NCBI RefSeq assembly: GCF_001440545.1
Contig: NZ_LKHP01000002.1
Location: 258,574 to 322,573 of the forward strand
Direction: 5' to 3'
Length of the DNA: 64,000 bases
Source of the DNA: Caloramator mitchellensis
GTDB taxonomy: Bacteria > Bacillota > Clostridia > Clostridiales > Caloramatoraceae
Shown here: piece after piece, positions 17,991 to 25,309 of the stretch
Layout of the letters: each line of letters begins with the position of its first letter
Numbering within the stretch: the stretch's first letter is position 1
The notes under the pieces: generated by a model
What the model saw: the letters and a program-made list of their open reading frames with translations, nothing else
Databases searched by the model: none
Told to the model about the DNA's origin: nothing
Made by a program: the position numbers and the translations under genes

Positions 17991-18845
17991 TTACACCTCC
18001 AAAAGGTTGCACAAGTCATCCTTCATTTTTGTCTTTTTATATTTTTTATCATATTCTAACTGTTTTCCCTTTAAGTATTTTGAAATTAGTTTTGAACTGT
18101 TATATGGGAAGGAAACGAATGCTTTAATATATTCCTCCGAATTAGGTCCAAGCGGCCTCATTGCAGTATATTCCTTTATTATATCGCTAAATGTCCCCTT
18201 ATTTTCCATCTTTTCAATTGCCTTTTTAATTAACCTTGCTAAATCCTCTTCTATCATATTATAACCTGCTTCAAACAAGTCGGTTATAATTAATCCCTTC
18301 TTGCCCCTTGAAACTGCTCTATCTGAAATCTTATTTAAACAAACCTCTCTATTTTTCATACTATCCTCAAGCCTGTTTAAAAAATGCAAAGTTCTTAATA
18401 TTCTCATTGCGTCCTTTCCCCTTTTAATCAAATCCTCCAAATCCTTAGCTACCAATGATTCAAACTCATTTAAATCCTTTTTATCCTTTAACGAATCCCT
18501 GAAGCTTTCCATTACTTTTAACTGTTTCTTGAATTTTTCAACCGTTCTTCCCCATTTTACGTTTATCTTAACCCCTGCTGGTGGCACATACCCTTCTGCA
18601 GCATTATGAAATGCAGCAAGCATTTTGCAATATTCCATTATATTTTTTTCTCCATCAAACTTAAAGACCTTTCCATCCGTTTTTTCCACCTCAATATAAA
18701 TCCTATTTTGCTTTATAGTATATAGCTTGCCTTCTTTGTTATATTTAATCTCTAAAACATTTCGAAATCCCCTGCTATATAAAAACTCTTCAAAAGACCT
18801 TGCGAAAACTATTTGCCATTCCTTGCATTTTACTTCCCTAATCAT
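17991..18845 (-). CDS. Degenerate CotS-like protein, predicted pseudokinase
   Basis: This 284-aa protein sits between CotS genes and keeps parts of the family layout: a MLAAFHNAAEGY helix in the middle, and a C-terminal FPYNSSKLISKYL in the place of the family's FP-x-x-F. The HHD catalytic loop and DFDYC motif are missing; the matching region reads SDRAVSRGKKGLIITDLFEAGYN. It therefore probably cannot bind metal-ATP as its paralogs do. It may be a structural or scaffold coat protein. SD GGGGTGATGG precedes the ATG, and the reading frame is intact. Confidence 0.65.
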   Translation of the reverse strand: MIREVKCKEWQIVFARSFEEFLYSRGFRNVLEIKYNKEGKLYTIKQNRIYIEVEKTDGKVFKFDGEKNIMEYCKMLAAFHNAAEGYVPPAGVKINVKWGRTVEKFKKQLKVMESFRDSLKDKKDLNEFESLVAKDLEDLIKRGKDAMRILRTLHFLNRLEDSMKNREVCLNKISDRAVSRGKKGLIITDLFEAGYNMIEEDLARLIKKAIEKMENKGTFSDIIKEYTAMRPLGPNSEEYIKAFVSFPYNSSKLISKYLKGKQLEYDKKYKKTKMKDDLCNLLEV

Positions 18846-18857
18846 CCCATCACCCCA

Positions 18858-19043
18858 TCAATGCCTTCTTTTTTTTCTATCTTCCATTTTTCTCTGCCTT
18901 TCATTGAGCCTTTCAAGCTCCTTTTCTATCTCTTCTTTTTCCCTTTTCAACTTTTCATATTTTTTCTCAAGTTTTTTAAGCTCCTTTAGCTTTTTAATGT
19001 CTTCCTTGATGTCTTGAATCTTTTTTTCCATTTCCTCACTCAT
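18858..19043 (-). CDS. Small charged coiled-coil protein
   Basis: This 61-aa protein is almost entirely Glu/Lys/Arg/Leu with heptad-like spacing (KKLEKKYEKLKREKEEIEKE), so it is a single long coiled coil. The start codon overlaps the stop of the upstream CotS gene, and SD AGGTGG is present. It lies within the CotS operon, 12 nt before the pseudokinase. The role is unknown; a coat assembly linker is plausible only from context. Confidence 0.6.
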   Translation of the reverse strand: MSEEMEKKIQDIKEDIKKLKELKKLEKKYEKLKREKEEIEKELERLNERQRKMEDRKKRRH

Positions 19044-20044
19044 ACAACCACCTTAAACATTGATTCAAAATCATTTAAAAACTCAAACCTTTCCTTCTGG
19101 TCATCCGTTGTTTTTTTAAGTTTTTTTATAAAAAAGTCCTCGCCCCATGGCTGCTTCTCTACATAATACTGAAGTCCAACCTGCCAAAAATCCTGTGGAA
19201 AGCTCATAAAACAACAGATTAAATATTTTTCTTCATCTTTTATATTAATAAAATTTGAATAGGTATCTATTATATATTCAAGAATATCCATACTCCAATT
19301 GCCATATCTTAAGCTTCTTATAATTATACTTGCCAAATCATGAAGGTGAGTATCCATTACACAATAGTCAAAGTCGATTATGTGGAAATTCATATTTTCA
19401 TCTATAAGAAAATTGTGATTGGCGCTGTCGTGGTGGCAAAACTCCTTATATTTTCTATGTTCCTCCATAATTTCACTATAATTTGAGTTTTGAAGTTTCT
19501 TTATTGCATCATATCCTTGTTTATAATGGATGTCTAAATATTTCAGATAAATATCATCAAACTCACTCCTATTATCCTTTGAAACTATTAAAGATTTAAA
19601 ATAAAGCATCTCATTTAGCCTTTTTTGGAACTTATCAATCCACTTGCCATATAAATTTCTTCCCTTAACTTTTCTATGTTCAAACCCCCTTGAACAAATG
19701 TGCATGTTTGCTAATGTTTCAACTGCATGCCTTAACTCAATGGGATTTTTAAAATCAGCAGTCCTTGAGTTAATCCACTGTGTTAAAAAACCATACCCAA
19801 CTTTAAGTTTTATAAAATCTGTCCCCTCAGTTGTCTTAATTATTGGAATAACTCTTTTAAACCCGTTTTTTATTAGATGCTTTATAGCAGAAATAATAAA
19901 ATCAAACTGTTCAAAATCATATTTTGAAACCTTAAGGCAATATTCTTTATCTCCAGAATAGATTTTATAAACATTTTTTAATTTCTCAATTTTATTAACT
20001 TTTATATTATATTTATTTTGAATCATCTCAAATAATTCATCCAT
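19040..20044 (-). CDS. CotS family spore coat kinase-like protein
   Basis: This 334-aa CotS homolog has the catalytic loop FCHHDSANHNFL and DFDYCVMD, followed by the family's FMSFPQDFWQVGLQYY. It is the first gene of the minus-strand CotS run and is divergent from the GT4 gene at 20167. The ATG at 20044 is preferred; two GTG codons just upstream (20047-20053) are alternatives because the SD is weak. The stop overlaps the start of the coiled-coil gene by 4 nt. Confidence 0.86.
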   Translation of the reverse strand: MDELFEMIQNKYNIKVNKIEKLKNVYKIYSGDKEYCLKVSKYDFEQFDFIISAIKHLIKNGFKRVIPIIKTTEGTDFIKLKVGYGFLTQWINSRTADFKNPIELRHAVETLANMHICSRGFEHRKVKGRNLYGKWIDKFQKRLNEMLYFKSLIVSKDNRSEFDDIYLKYLDIHYKQGYDAIKKLQNSNYSEIMEEHRKYKEFCHHDSANHNFLIDENMNFHIIDFDYCVMDTHLHDLASIIIRSLRYGNWSMDILEYIIDTYSNFINIKDEEKYLICCFMSFPQDFWQVGLQYYVEKQPWGEDFFIKKLKKTTDDQKERFEFLNDFESMFKVVV

Positions 20045-20166
20045 AGGCACCACTTAAAAACAAATTCTAATTTATAATATGTAAGCTTATAAAATGTGTG
20101 ATTACCATGCACAAAATATTAAATTGTGTAATATAAATAAAATATAAGCTAATTAGGAGTGATTTG

Positions 20167-21270
20167 ATGAGGATTGCAATAGACGCGAGGGGATATAACT
20201 GGTATGCAGGAACAGGAATCGGGACATATGTTCAAAACCTATTGAAATATATGCTCAGCATCGATAAGCAAAATGAATATTTGCTTTACTGGCATGGAGA
20301 TAATTACATTGATTTGATGGATAAAAATGTAACAGCGTGTATAACCTCTAAAAGACACCATAGGTTTTTTGAAGAATATTTTATCCCATCAAGTCTAGAG
20401 AATAAAAAGATTGATATATACCTTCTTCCCCAGAACGGAATGGGGATACCTATTGAAAAAAAGTGCAAAATAATCACCACAATACACGATTTGATTCCAT
20501 ACGTAATGCCTGAAACTGTAGGTAAGGGATATTTGAAAAAATTCATCTCCCAAATGCCAAGAGTAATTGAAAACTCAGATTGTATCATAACCGTTTCCAA
20601 TTATTCAAAGAAGGATATTCTTAGATTTTTTGATATAGACGAAGATAAGGTTAAAGTAATTTATCTTGCTGCTGAAAAATATTTTGTCCCTCTTGATAAA
20701 GAATATTCTAGAAATTACTTAAGTGAAAAATATAATATACAGGATAATTTTCTGCTTTACCTCGGAGGCTTTAGTCCAAGGAAAAACGTTGATTCGCTAT
20801 TTTATGCCTATTCAAAGCTTTTGAAAAATTTAAGCTCGGACATTAAACTTGTTATTATCGGCCAATCAAGAGACGATAAAGCAAGACTTGAGAAATTAAG
20901 CCAGGAGTTGAATATACAGAATAGAGTTATTTTCACTGGATATGTTCCCTATGAGGACCTTCCCTACTTTTACAATAGCTGCACAATATTCGTATACCCA
21001 TCTCTTTACGAGGGTTTCGGACTGCCTCCGTTAGAAGCTATGAGCTGCAAAGTTCCTGTTATTGCCTCTAACCAAACCTCCATACCCGAAATTGTAGGCG
21101 ATGCCGCTCTACTTATAAACCCCTACGATATCGGCGAGCTTGCTAATTCTATAGAGCTTCTTTTATCCTGTCCTGCCCTGCAAGCTGAATACTCATTAAA
21201 AGGCTATGAACGCAGCAAAAACTTCTCCTGGGAAAAAACCGCAAAGGAAACATTGGTGACATTCACTTGA
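20167..21270 (+). CDS. GT4 glycosyltransferase, CotSA-like, with repeat-derived C terminus
   Basis: This 367-aa paralog of the 13042 gene has the same N-terminal [20 protein letters not shown]. The donor-site motif is [29 protein letters not shown] lies 7-8 nt before ATG 20167. The last residues (VTFT) and the stop codon are encoded by a 45-bp repeat (21256-21300). The paralog runs about five residues longer at this end, so the repeat has clipped the original terminus. The catalytic domains are complete, so the enzyme is probably still active. It is divergent from a CotS gene. Confidence 0.87.
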   Translation: MRIAIDARGYNWYAGTGIGTYVQNLLKYMLSIDKQNEYLLYWHGDNYIDLMDKNVTACITSKRHHRFFEEYFIPSSLENKKIDIYLLPQNGMGIPIEKKCKIITTIHDLIPYVMPETVGKGYLKKFISQMPRVIENSDCIITVSNYSKKDILRFFDIDEDKVKVIYLAAEKYFVPLDKEYSRNYLSEKYNIQDNFLLYLGGFSPRKNVDSLFYAYSKLLKNLSSDIKLVIIGQSRDDKARLEKLSQELNIQNRVIFTGYVPYEDLPYFYNSCTIFVYPSLYEGFGLPPLEAMSCKVPVIASNQTSIPEIVGDAALLINPYDIGELANSIELLLSCPALQAEYSLKGYERSKNFSWEKTAKETLVTFT

Positions 21271-21300
21271 TTTCTTGACTTCTTGAGTTGTTTGTCAATT
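21256..21300 (+). repeat. 45-bp repeat, copy 1
   Basis: Begins GTGACATTCAC, contains three tandem CTTGANTT units (one as CTTGAGTT), and ends GTTTGTCAATT. It supplies the stop codon of the GT4 gene. GGGACAAG follows. Confidence 0.9.
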
Positions 21301-21357
21301 GGGACAAGGTGGTATTCGTATCTACACATTATATATCAAACAATTTTATTCAGATAG

Positions 21358-21423
21358 CCCCATAAAAGATTTTATGCTTTTGTTAATGGTAATGCAGCAG
21401 TCAATCCAAAGTCTTTTATGGGG
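21358..21423. terminator. Long-loop inverted repeat, possible bidirectional terminator
   Basis: CCCCATAAAAGA (21358-21369) and its exact complement (21412-21423) enclose a 42-nt loop in the gap between convergent genes. The flanking T-tracts are weak, so terminator function is uncertain. Confidence 0.5.
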
Positions 21424-21523
21424 TTCTTATATAATTCACATTGAGCCTTAATATAATTAACATTGCAAGATAAGTATATAAATTATTATTCTGTTTTTAT
21501 TATAGAATTTTATACCAATTACC

Positions 21524-21868
21524 TTATTTCTTGTCTTCCTTTAATTCCTCAATCCCAGTTAAAATATTCTGAGCATCGAAAAATCCGCATTTAATCAGTT
21601 TAATTACAATGTCCATCCTATCCTCTACTACATCTTCAAGTTTATCGGCAAGTTTTCTTATATCAAAAACAATATCAAGAAACTCCTTAACCTCATGAGT
21701 TTCATTAATAGTTATGTTCTTTATTATACTTGCCGTATTCGCAAAGTTAACAGATATATGTGATAACTTTAATAAAACATCTATTATAGGTGTTAATTCG
21801 CTTTCACATAGGACTTTAAAACTATCATATTTAAATATTAGTCCTTCTCTTTTAATATCTTCCCCCAT
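21524..21868 (-). CDS. Hypothetical helical protein
   Basis: I do not recognise this 114-aa protein. It is predicted mostly alpha-helical (IIDVLLKLSHISVNFANTAS... VFDIRKLADKLEDVVEDRM), acidic, with no signal peptide or membrane segment. SD AAGGGGCG lies before ATG 21868. It stands alone between a GT4 gene and the Fur-box-controlled secreted protein, both separated by terminators or long gaps. Confidence 0.5.
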   Translation of the reverse strand: MGEDIKREGLIFKYDSFKVLCESELTPIIDVLLKLSHISVNFANTASIIKNITINETHEVKEFLDIVFDIRKLADKLEDVVEDRMDIVIKLIKCGFFDAQNILTGIEELKEDKK

Positions 21869-21986
21869 AGCCCGCCCCTTAAATTTGCTTTATTAAATTA
21901 TATTCGAATATCATTTTTATTATAATATGATTAAAATAAGTATATTAACTTACCCTATAAAGAAACCAAGTAAAATCATAAAAAAA

Positions 21987-22004
21987 CGGCTGTCAAAACA
22001 GCCG
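21987..22004 (-). terminator. Terminator of the secreted-protein gene
   Basis: CGGCTGT-CAAA-ACAGCCG; on the minus strand a run of T follows. Confidence 0.85.
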
Positions 22005-22010
22005 CCAAAT

Positions 22011-23447
22011 TTATTGACCATTGCTAAATAATATTTTATTCATTAGGAAATTGTAATTCTTCAAAACTGCATTTTCTAAAGTTGCAGTTTCTGACTTTGA
22101 AAGGTGATGTTTGTGATTTTCTAATATATAATCAGCATTAACTATGAACCAAGCTATATATGGAGTTTCCTTTGCATCATTTTTTATTGACACATCAGAA
22201 AATTTTGTATCATGTATTGCTGCATATGCATCAACATGGTTCTTTGCTGAATATATAACCATATTTTTAATGAACATTACATTCTCAGCATGAGTTCCTA
22301 TGAAATCAGTAAACTTGCTTTCGTTCCACTTCATGAACCCATATAGGAATTGGTGAAGTCTTCCTACATTAATTTCGTCCTTTGATGCACTTACTGTTCC
22401 GTTAACAACCTGTATTTCTCTTGCTATTCCTTCTGTTCTATATGTTACACCCTTTACAAGAACTTTTTCTATCATCTTATTTGTTTGAAGCATTATTTCT
22501 GCAGCTTCTGTTCTATATCCGCTTTGAATTAATATATCCGAAAGCTCTTTAGCACCCCATAGGAATGTTCCAAAATCCTTCAAATCAAATTTAACATTAG
22601 CCCTGTCTCCACTTAATACAAATACATTATAATCTGAATCAAATGTTGAATAGATAAAATCATATGCCGCCTTCGCTAATGGCTTTAGGCTTTGTTTTTT
22701 TGTAGAATCAGCTAAATTCCATTGAACAGATAAAGCTAATAATCCATTTCCCATTGTTGAATAATTAATGCTTTGCAATGTTGAATCGTTATAGAATTTT
22801 CCTTCTTTATATAGATTGTTTAAAACATAATTTGATGTAGCCTGTGCATTCTTTAAAGCCAAATCCTTTGCAGCCTTCTGATATTTGGCTGCTTCTGCAC
22901 TCATTTTATTTAGCTTTGCTAACTCTGCAACAGCGTTTTTATATTTTTTAGTCTTTCTCTCTGACTTCTTGGCGCTATTTATATACTTTTGGAGACTTGC
23001 CATATGTGACCTATGGAATACACCATAATTAAACTTTGAATTATTCTTATATGCATTATAGAATGCCAAACTCATCTGTGAAACAGATGCTATGTCAGTT
23101 TTGTTTTGGTTGTGATATTCGTTGTTGCTATAATCATAGCCAGAAACAACAGAGCCATCTTCGTTTATAAATAACCCTCCAGTCGCTTTAACTAAATCAA
23201 TATATGTATTTGCTACTTTAGTCGCGTAGGTTGAATTATTGTTTTGAATATTATTCAATGCGCTAATTATTACTGCGTAGTCTGTAGCTGTTATCTTGCC
23301 TTCATACCAGTCTGAACCGTCTTTAGTAACTGCATGTGGGAAAATATACTTACCTTCAGTAGCCATAAAATGCGCCGGTGTTGCAGCAAATGCTACGTTG
23401 AATAGTAATACAAAGATGAGCAGAGTTGAGATTAATACTTTTTTCAT
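22011..23447 (-). CDS. Secreted helical protein, Fur-type promoter
   Basis: I do not recognise the family. The 478-aa protein has a clear signal peptide (MKKVLISTLLIFVLLFNVAF, cleavage after AFA). A long, mostly helical mature part is rich in Asn, Lys and Tyr, with repeated aromatic-capped helices suggestive of an alpha/alpha toroid. A Lys-rich stretch (KKSERKTKKYKNA) sits near residue 165. ATG 23447 is preferred: GGAGGG lies 7 nt upstream, and earlier in-frame starts lie in the promoter. A consensus-like promoter with two Fur boxes suggests expression under iron limitation. Iron-related function is an inference from the promoter only. Confidence 0.7.
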   Translation of the reverse strand: MKKVLISTLLIFVLLFNVAFAATPAHFMATEGKYIFPHAVTKDGSDWYEGKITATDYAVIISALNNIQNNNSTYATKVANTYIDLVKATGGLFINEDGSVVSGYDYSNNEYHNQNKTDIASVSQMSLAFYNAYKNNSKFNYGVFHRSHMASLQKYINSAKKSERKTKKYKNAVAELAKLNKMSAEAAKYQKAAKDLALKNAQATSNYVLNNLYKEGKFYNDSTLQSINYSTMGNGLLALSVQWNLADSTKKQSLKPLAKAAYDFIYSTFDSDYNVFVLSGDRANVKFDLKDFGTFLWGAKELSDILIQSGYRTEAAEIMLQTNKMIEKVLVKGVTYRTEGIAREIQVVNGTVSASKDEINVGRLHQFLYGFMKWNESKFTDFIGTHAENVMFIKNMVIYSAKNHVDAYAAIHDTKFSDVSIKNDAKETPYIAWFIVNADYILENHKHHLSKSETATLENAVLKNYNFLMNKILFSNGQ

Positions 23448-23465
23448 TAAAATCCCTCCGTATTT

Positions 23466-23484
23466 GATAATGATTTTCATGTTC
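23466..23484 (-). promoter_or_regulatory. Fur-type box, proximal
   Basis: GATAATGATTTTCATGTTC matches 15 of 19 positions of the classic GATAATGATAATCATTATC consensus. It lies just downstream of the -10, over the likely transcription start. Confidence 0.55.
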
Positions 23485-23493
23485 ACAGTTATA

Positions 23494-23522
23494 ATATTAT
23501 CAAACACTCACAGCAATGTCAA
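23494..23522 (-). promoter_or_regulatory. sigma-A promoter of the secreted-protein gene
   Basis: TTGACA (23522-23517) - 17 nt - TAATAT (23499-23494), reading leftward, about 47 nt upstream of the start codon. Fur-type boxes lie on both sides. Confidence 0.7.
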
Positions 23523-23525
23523 TAT

Positions 23526-23544
23526 GATAATGATAATTATTTTT
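23526..23544 (-). promoter_or_regulatory. Fur-type box, distal
   Basis: GATAATGATAATTATTTTT matches 16 of 19 positions of the Fur consensus. It lies immediately upstream of the -35. Confidence 0.6.
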
Positions 23545-23579
23545 AGTAGTTTTATATAATGCAAAATCATTCAAAAAAT

Positions 23580-23608
23580 AATCTTCATTGGCTAATCCAA
23601 TGAAGATT
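23580..23608 (-). terminator. Terminator of manC
   Basis: AATCTTCATTGG...CCAATGAAGATT (12-bp arms, 5-nt loop) plus T-rich tract on the minus strand, 10 nt after the manC stop. Confidence 0.85.
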
Positions 23609-23617
23609 ATTTTATCT

Positions 23618-24100
23618 TTATATGAATCTCTCAAGTTCTTCAACATTTGATATTTTCTTAACCAAATCCTTTATGCTTTGACTCCTGTCCTTTGGACAAA
23701 CAAGAAGGACATCATCGGTATCGATAATAAGTAAATCCTTAACTCCTATTGCTGCAACAAGTCTCTTTTCGCCTATTATGGTTGTGTTTTTTACATCCAA
23801 AACAGCCGATTCGCAGTTTGAAATTACATTTCCATTTTCATCTCTACTAAGGAATCTTTCTAATGAAGTAAAGCTTCCAATATCATCCCAGACAAAGTTC
23901 GTTGGAATCACAACTGCTCTATGTGTCCTTTGCATAACGCCAAAATCTATAGATATTCCATCTATCTTTTCATATTCTTCTCTAATAACTCTTTCCTCAT
24001 CTGGTGTTCCAATATACTCATAAATTCTCATTAAATTTTTATATAGGTCGGGAAGATACTTTTTTATTTCCCTAAGTAGTCTATCACCGCTTTTTACCAA
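23618..24100 (-). pseudogene. manC: manC 3' half: C-terminal part of mannose-1-phosphate guanylyltransferase
   Basis: The reading frame encodes the C-terminal ~157 residues of a ManC-type GDP-mannose pyrophosphorylase. The segment is LLREIKKYLPDLYKNL, then PTNFVWDDIGSFTSLERFL and DTDDVLLVCPKDRSQSIKDL. It lacks the nucleotide-binding N-terminal half, which lies on the same strand at 32522-33148. The two parts together give a full-length protein of about 357 residues with no obvious missing domain. An apparent TTG start (24100) has no convincing SD, so this half is probably not translated unless the island is removed. A terminator follows. Confidence 0.85.
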
Positions 24101-24103
24101 AGT
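24094..24103. repeat. Left edge of the manC island: 10-bp inverted repeat
   Basis: TTACCAAAGT at the point where homology of the manC 3' half fades. Its exact complement lies at 32532-32541, at the end of the 5' half. These may be terminal inverted repeats of the island or chance; 10 bp is short. Confidence 0.4.
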
Positions 24104-24146
24104 TGGATGAACTTTCTCATGTTTCTATTGTTATTAAACACAATTT

Positions 24147-24680
24147 TTAATCTATAAGCATCCCCATCATCAAAGAATCATAAAACTTTCCGTCAATCAT
24201 AAAATCCCTTCTAATTAATCCTTCCTCTTCAAATCCAAGCTTCTTATAAAGTCGAACAGCTCTTTCATTATCGCTTCTTGTCCTTAGGTTTATCTTTCTA
24301 ATAATTTTTGTCTCCTTCGCCCAGTCAATCAAATATTTAATTAGTTCTTGCCCAATTCCTTTTCCCCAATATTCCTTTAAAACGCTCACTCCAAATTCCC
24401 CTGTATGGGCTAGCCTTTTCCTCCCACCGCCACTAAAAGATAGTGCTCCAATTATTTTACCATCTGCAACAGCAACTATAAATAGAGCATTATTCTTTTC
24501 TAAGAAACCTTTAATTATGTTTCTTTCTACCTCCAGAGTAATATTCAATTCTCCAGGACCAAAAGTTAAAAAATCTGACTCCCCACCGATTACATTCATA
24601 TAATCAATCATTGCCGCTGCATCATCAGCAGTGATTGGCCTTATTATAACCTTCTTATCGCCAATCATTAACTCCTTCAT
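24147..24680 (-). CDS. GNAT family N-acetyltransferase (RimI/RimL type)
   Basis: This 177-aa acetyltransferase of the GNAT fold has its acetyl-CoA loop at YWGKGIGQELIKYLIDWA (Q/RxxGxG/A variant) near residue 112. The family pattern NERAVRLYKKLGFEEEG follows near residue 140. The substrate is unknown; relatives acetylate protein N termini, polyamines or drugs. ATG 24680 is preferred; nearby alternatives at 24689 (GTG) and 24668 (ATG) exist. It lies between the manC 3' half and repeat copy 2, at the left edge of the island. Its leader resembles those of other island genes next to a repeat. Confidence 0.85.
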   Translation of the reverse strand: MKELMIGDKKVIIRPITADDAAAMIDYMNVIGGESDFLTFGPGELNITLEVERNIIKGFLEKNNALFIVAVADGKIIGALSFSGGGRKRLAHTGEFGVSVLKEYWGKGIGQELIKYLIDWAKETKIIRKINLRTRSDNERAVRLYKKLGFEEEGLIRRDFMIDGKFYDSLMMGMLID

Positions 24681-24729
24681 TCCCACCACCCCTTAAAATT
24701 TTATCACTCTAAATATAATCAAACACATA

Positions 24730-24774
24730 AATTGTCAAACAATTCAAGAAGTCAAGAAATCAAGTGAATGTCAC
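24730..24774 (-). repeat. 45-bp repeat, copy 2
   Basis: Reverse orientation, with GTGACATTCAC at the right end. It overlaps the end of the truncated ATPase fragment (stop codon inside the repeat). The left end reads GTTTGACAATT, which creates a TTGACA hexamer pointing toward the GNAT gene. Confidence 0.9.
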
Positions 24775-24949
24775 TTAAATAATAGGATACTTTCTTTGTT
24801 TTAAAACGTCTTGGTCTTGCAAACAGTAAAACCTGAGCACCATCTTCAATTACTTCTTTAATTAAAAAGCTCTTATCAACAAAATAATAATCATCTGATT
24901 TCAGGCTTTTAAAATCGCTAATTCCTAAAGGGATTTTCCTTTTCATCAT
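24752..24949 (-). pseudogene. N-terminal remnant of AAA-ATPase/PD-(D/E)XK protein
   Basis: The first ~49 residues match the intact homolog at 28535-30205 (KIPLGISDFKSLKSDDYYFV, LLFARPRRF). The frame has lost the GGG triplet that encodes the Walker A glycine (RRFGKT became RRFKT). After a few more codons it runs into repeat copy 2, which supplies the end. About 90% of the gene is gone. It belongs to unit A of the duplicated mobile segment. Confidence 0.85.
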
Positions 24950-25141
24950 AATCCCTCCAAATTTTTAAAAATCTATTTTCAGCTATTTATTTCTTGATTC
25001 CGTTTTTCCACCAAAAAATAATTAAATTCATTTCACTTTATCTTGTTATTAATATTTTATAAATAAACTCTATATATTTATATTAGATTAATTCCAGCAA
25101 ATTTACAACCACTTTCCCTAGCAATCCTTTAGGTGGGGGTT

Positions 25142-25309
25142 ATGTCAAATATAACATTAAAAAGTCCTAATTTCTCCTGCCAAAGTTTAAATGACTTATA
25201 CACACAAGCAGTTCTTAATCTAATCAAATCAAAATTTTCTCAGAATGCAGATGAAATTGAATATTTAATTGAAGTTCTCAAGAAAGCTTACGCACAGGAG
25301 GAAATGTAG
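25142..25309 (+). CDS. 55-aa protein upstream of serine recombinase (unit A)
   Basis: This small ORF, translated SNITLKSPNFSCQSLNDLYT and onward, is predicted mainly helical, with SD AGGTGGGGG 2-3 nt before the ATG. Its stop codon immediately precedes the recombinase TTG start. It is preserved in unit B with only two amino-acid changes although the recombinase there is ruined. The family is unrecognised. A regulatory or directionality-factor role with the recombinase is possible but unproven. Confidence 0.6.
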   Translation: MSNITLKSPNFSCQSLNDLYTQAVLNLIKSKFSQNADEIEYLIEVLKKAYAQEEM

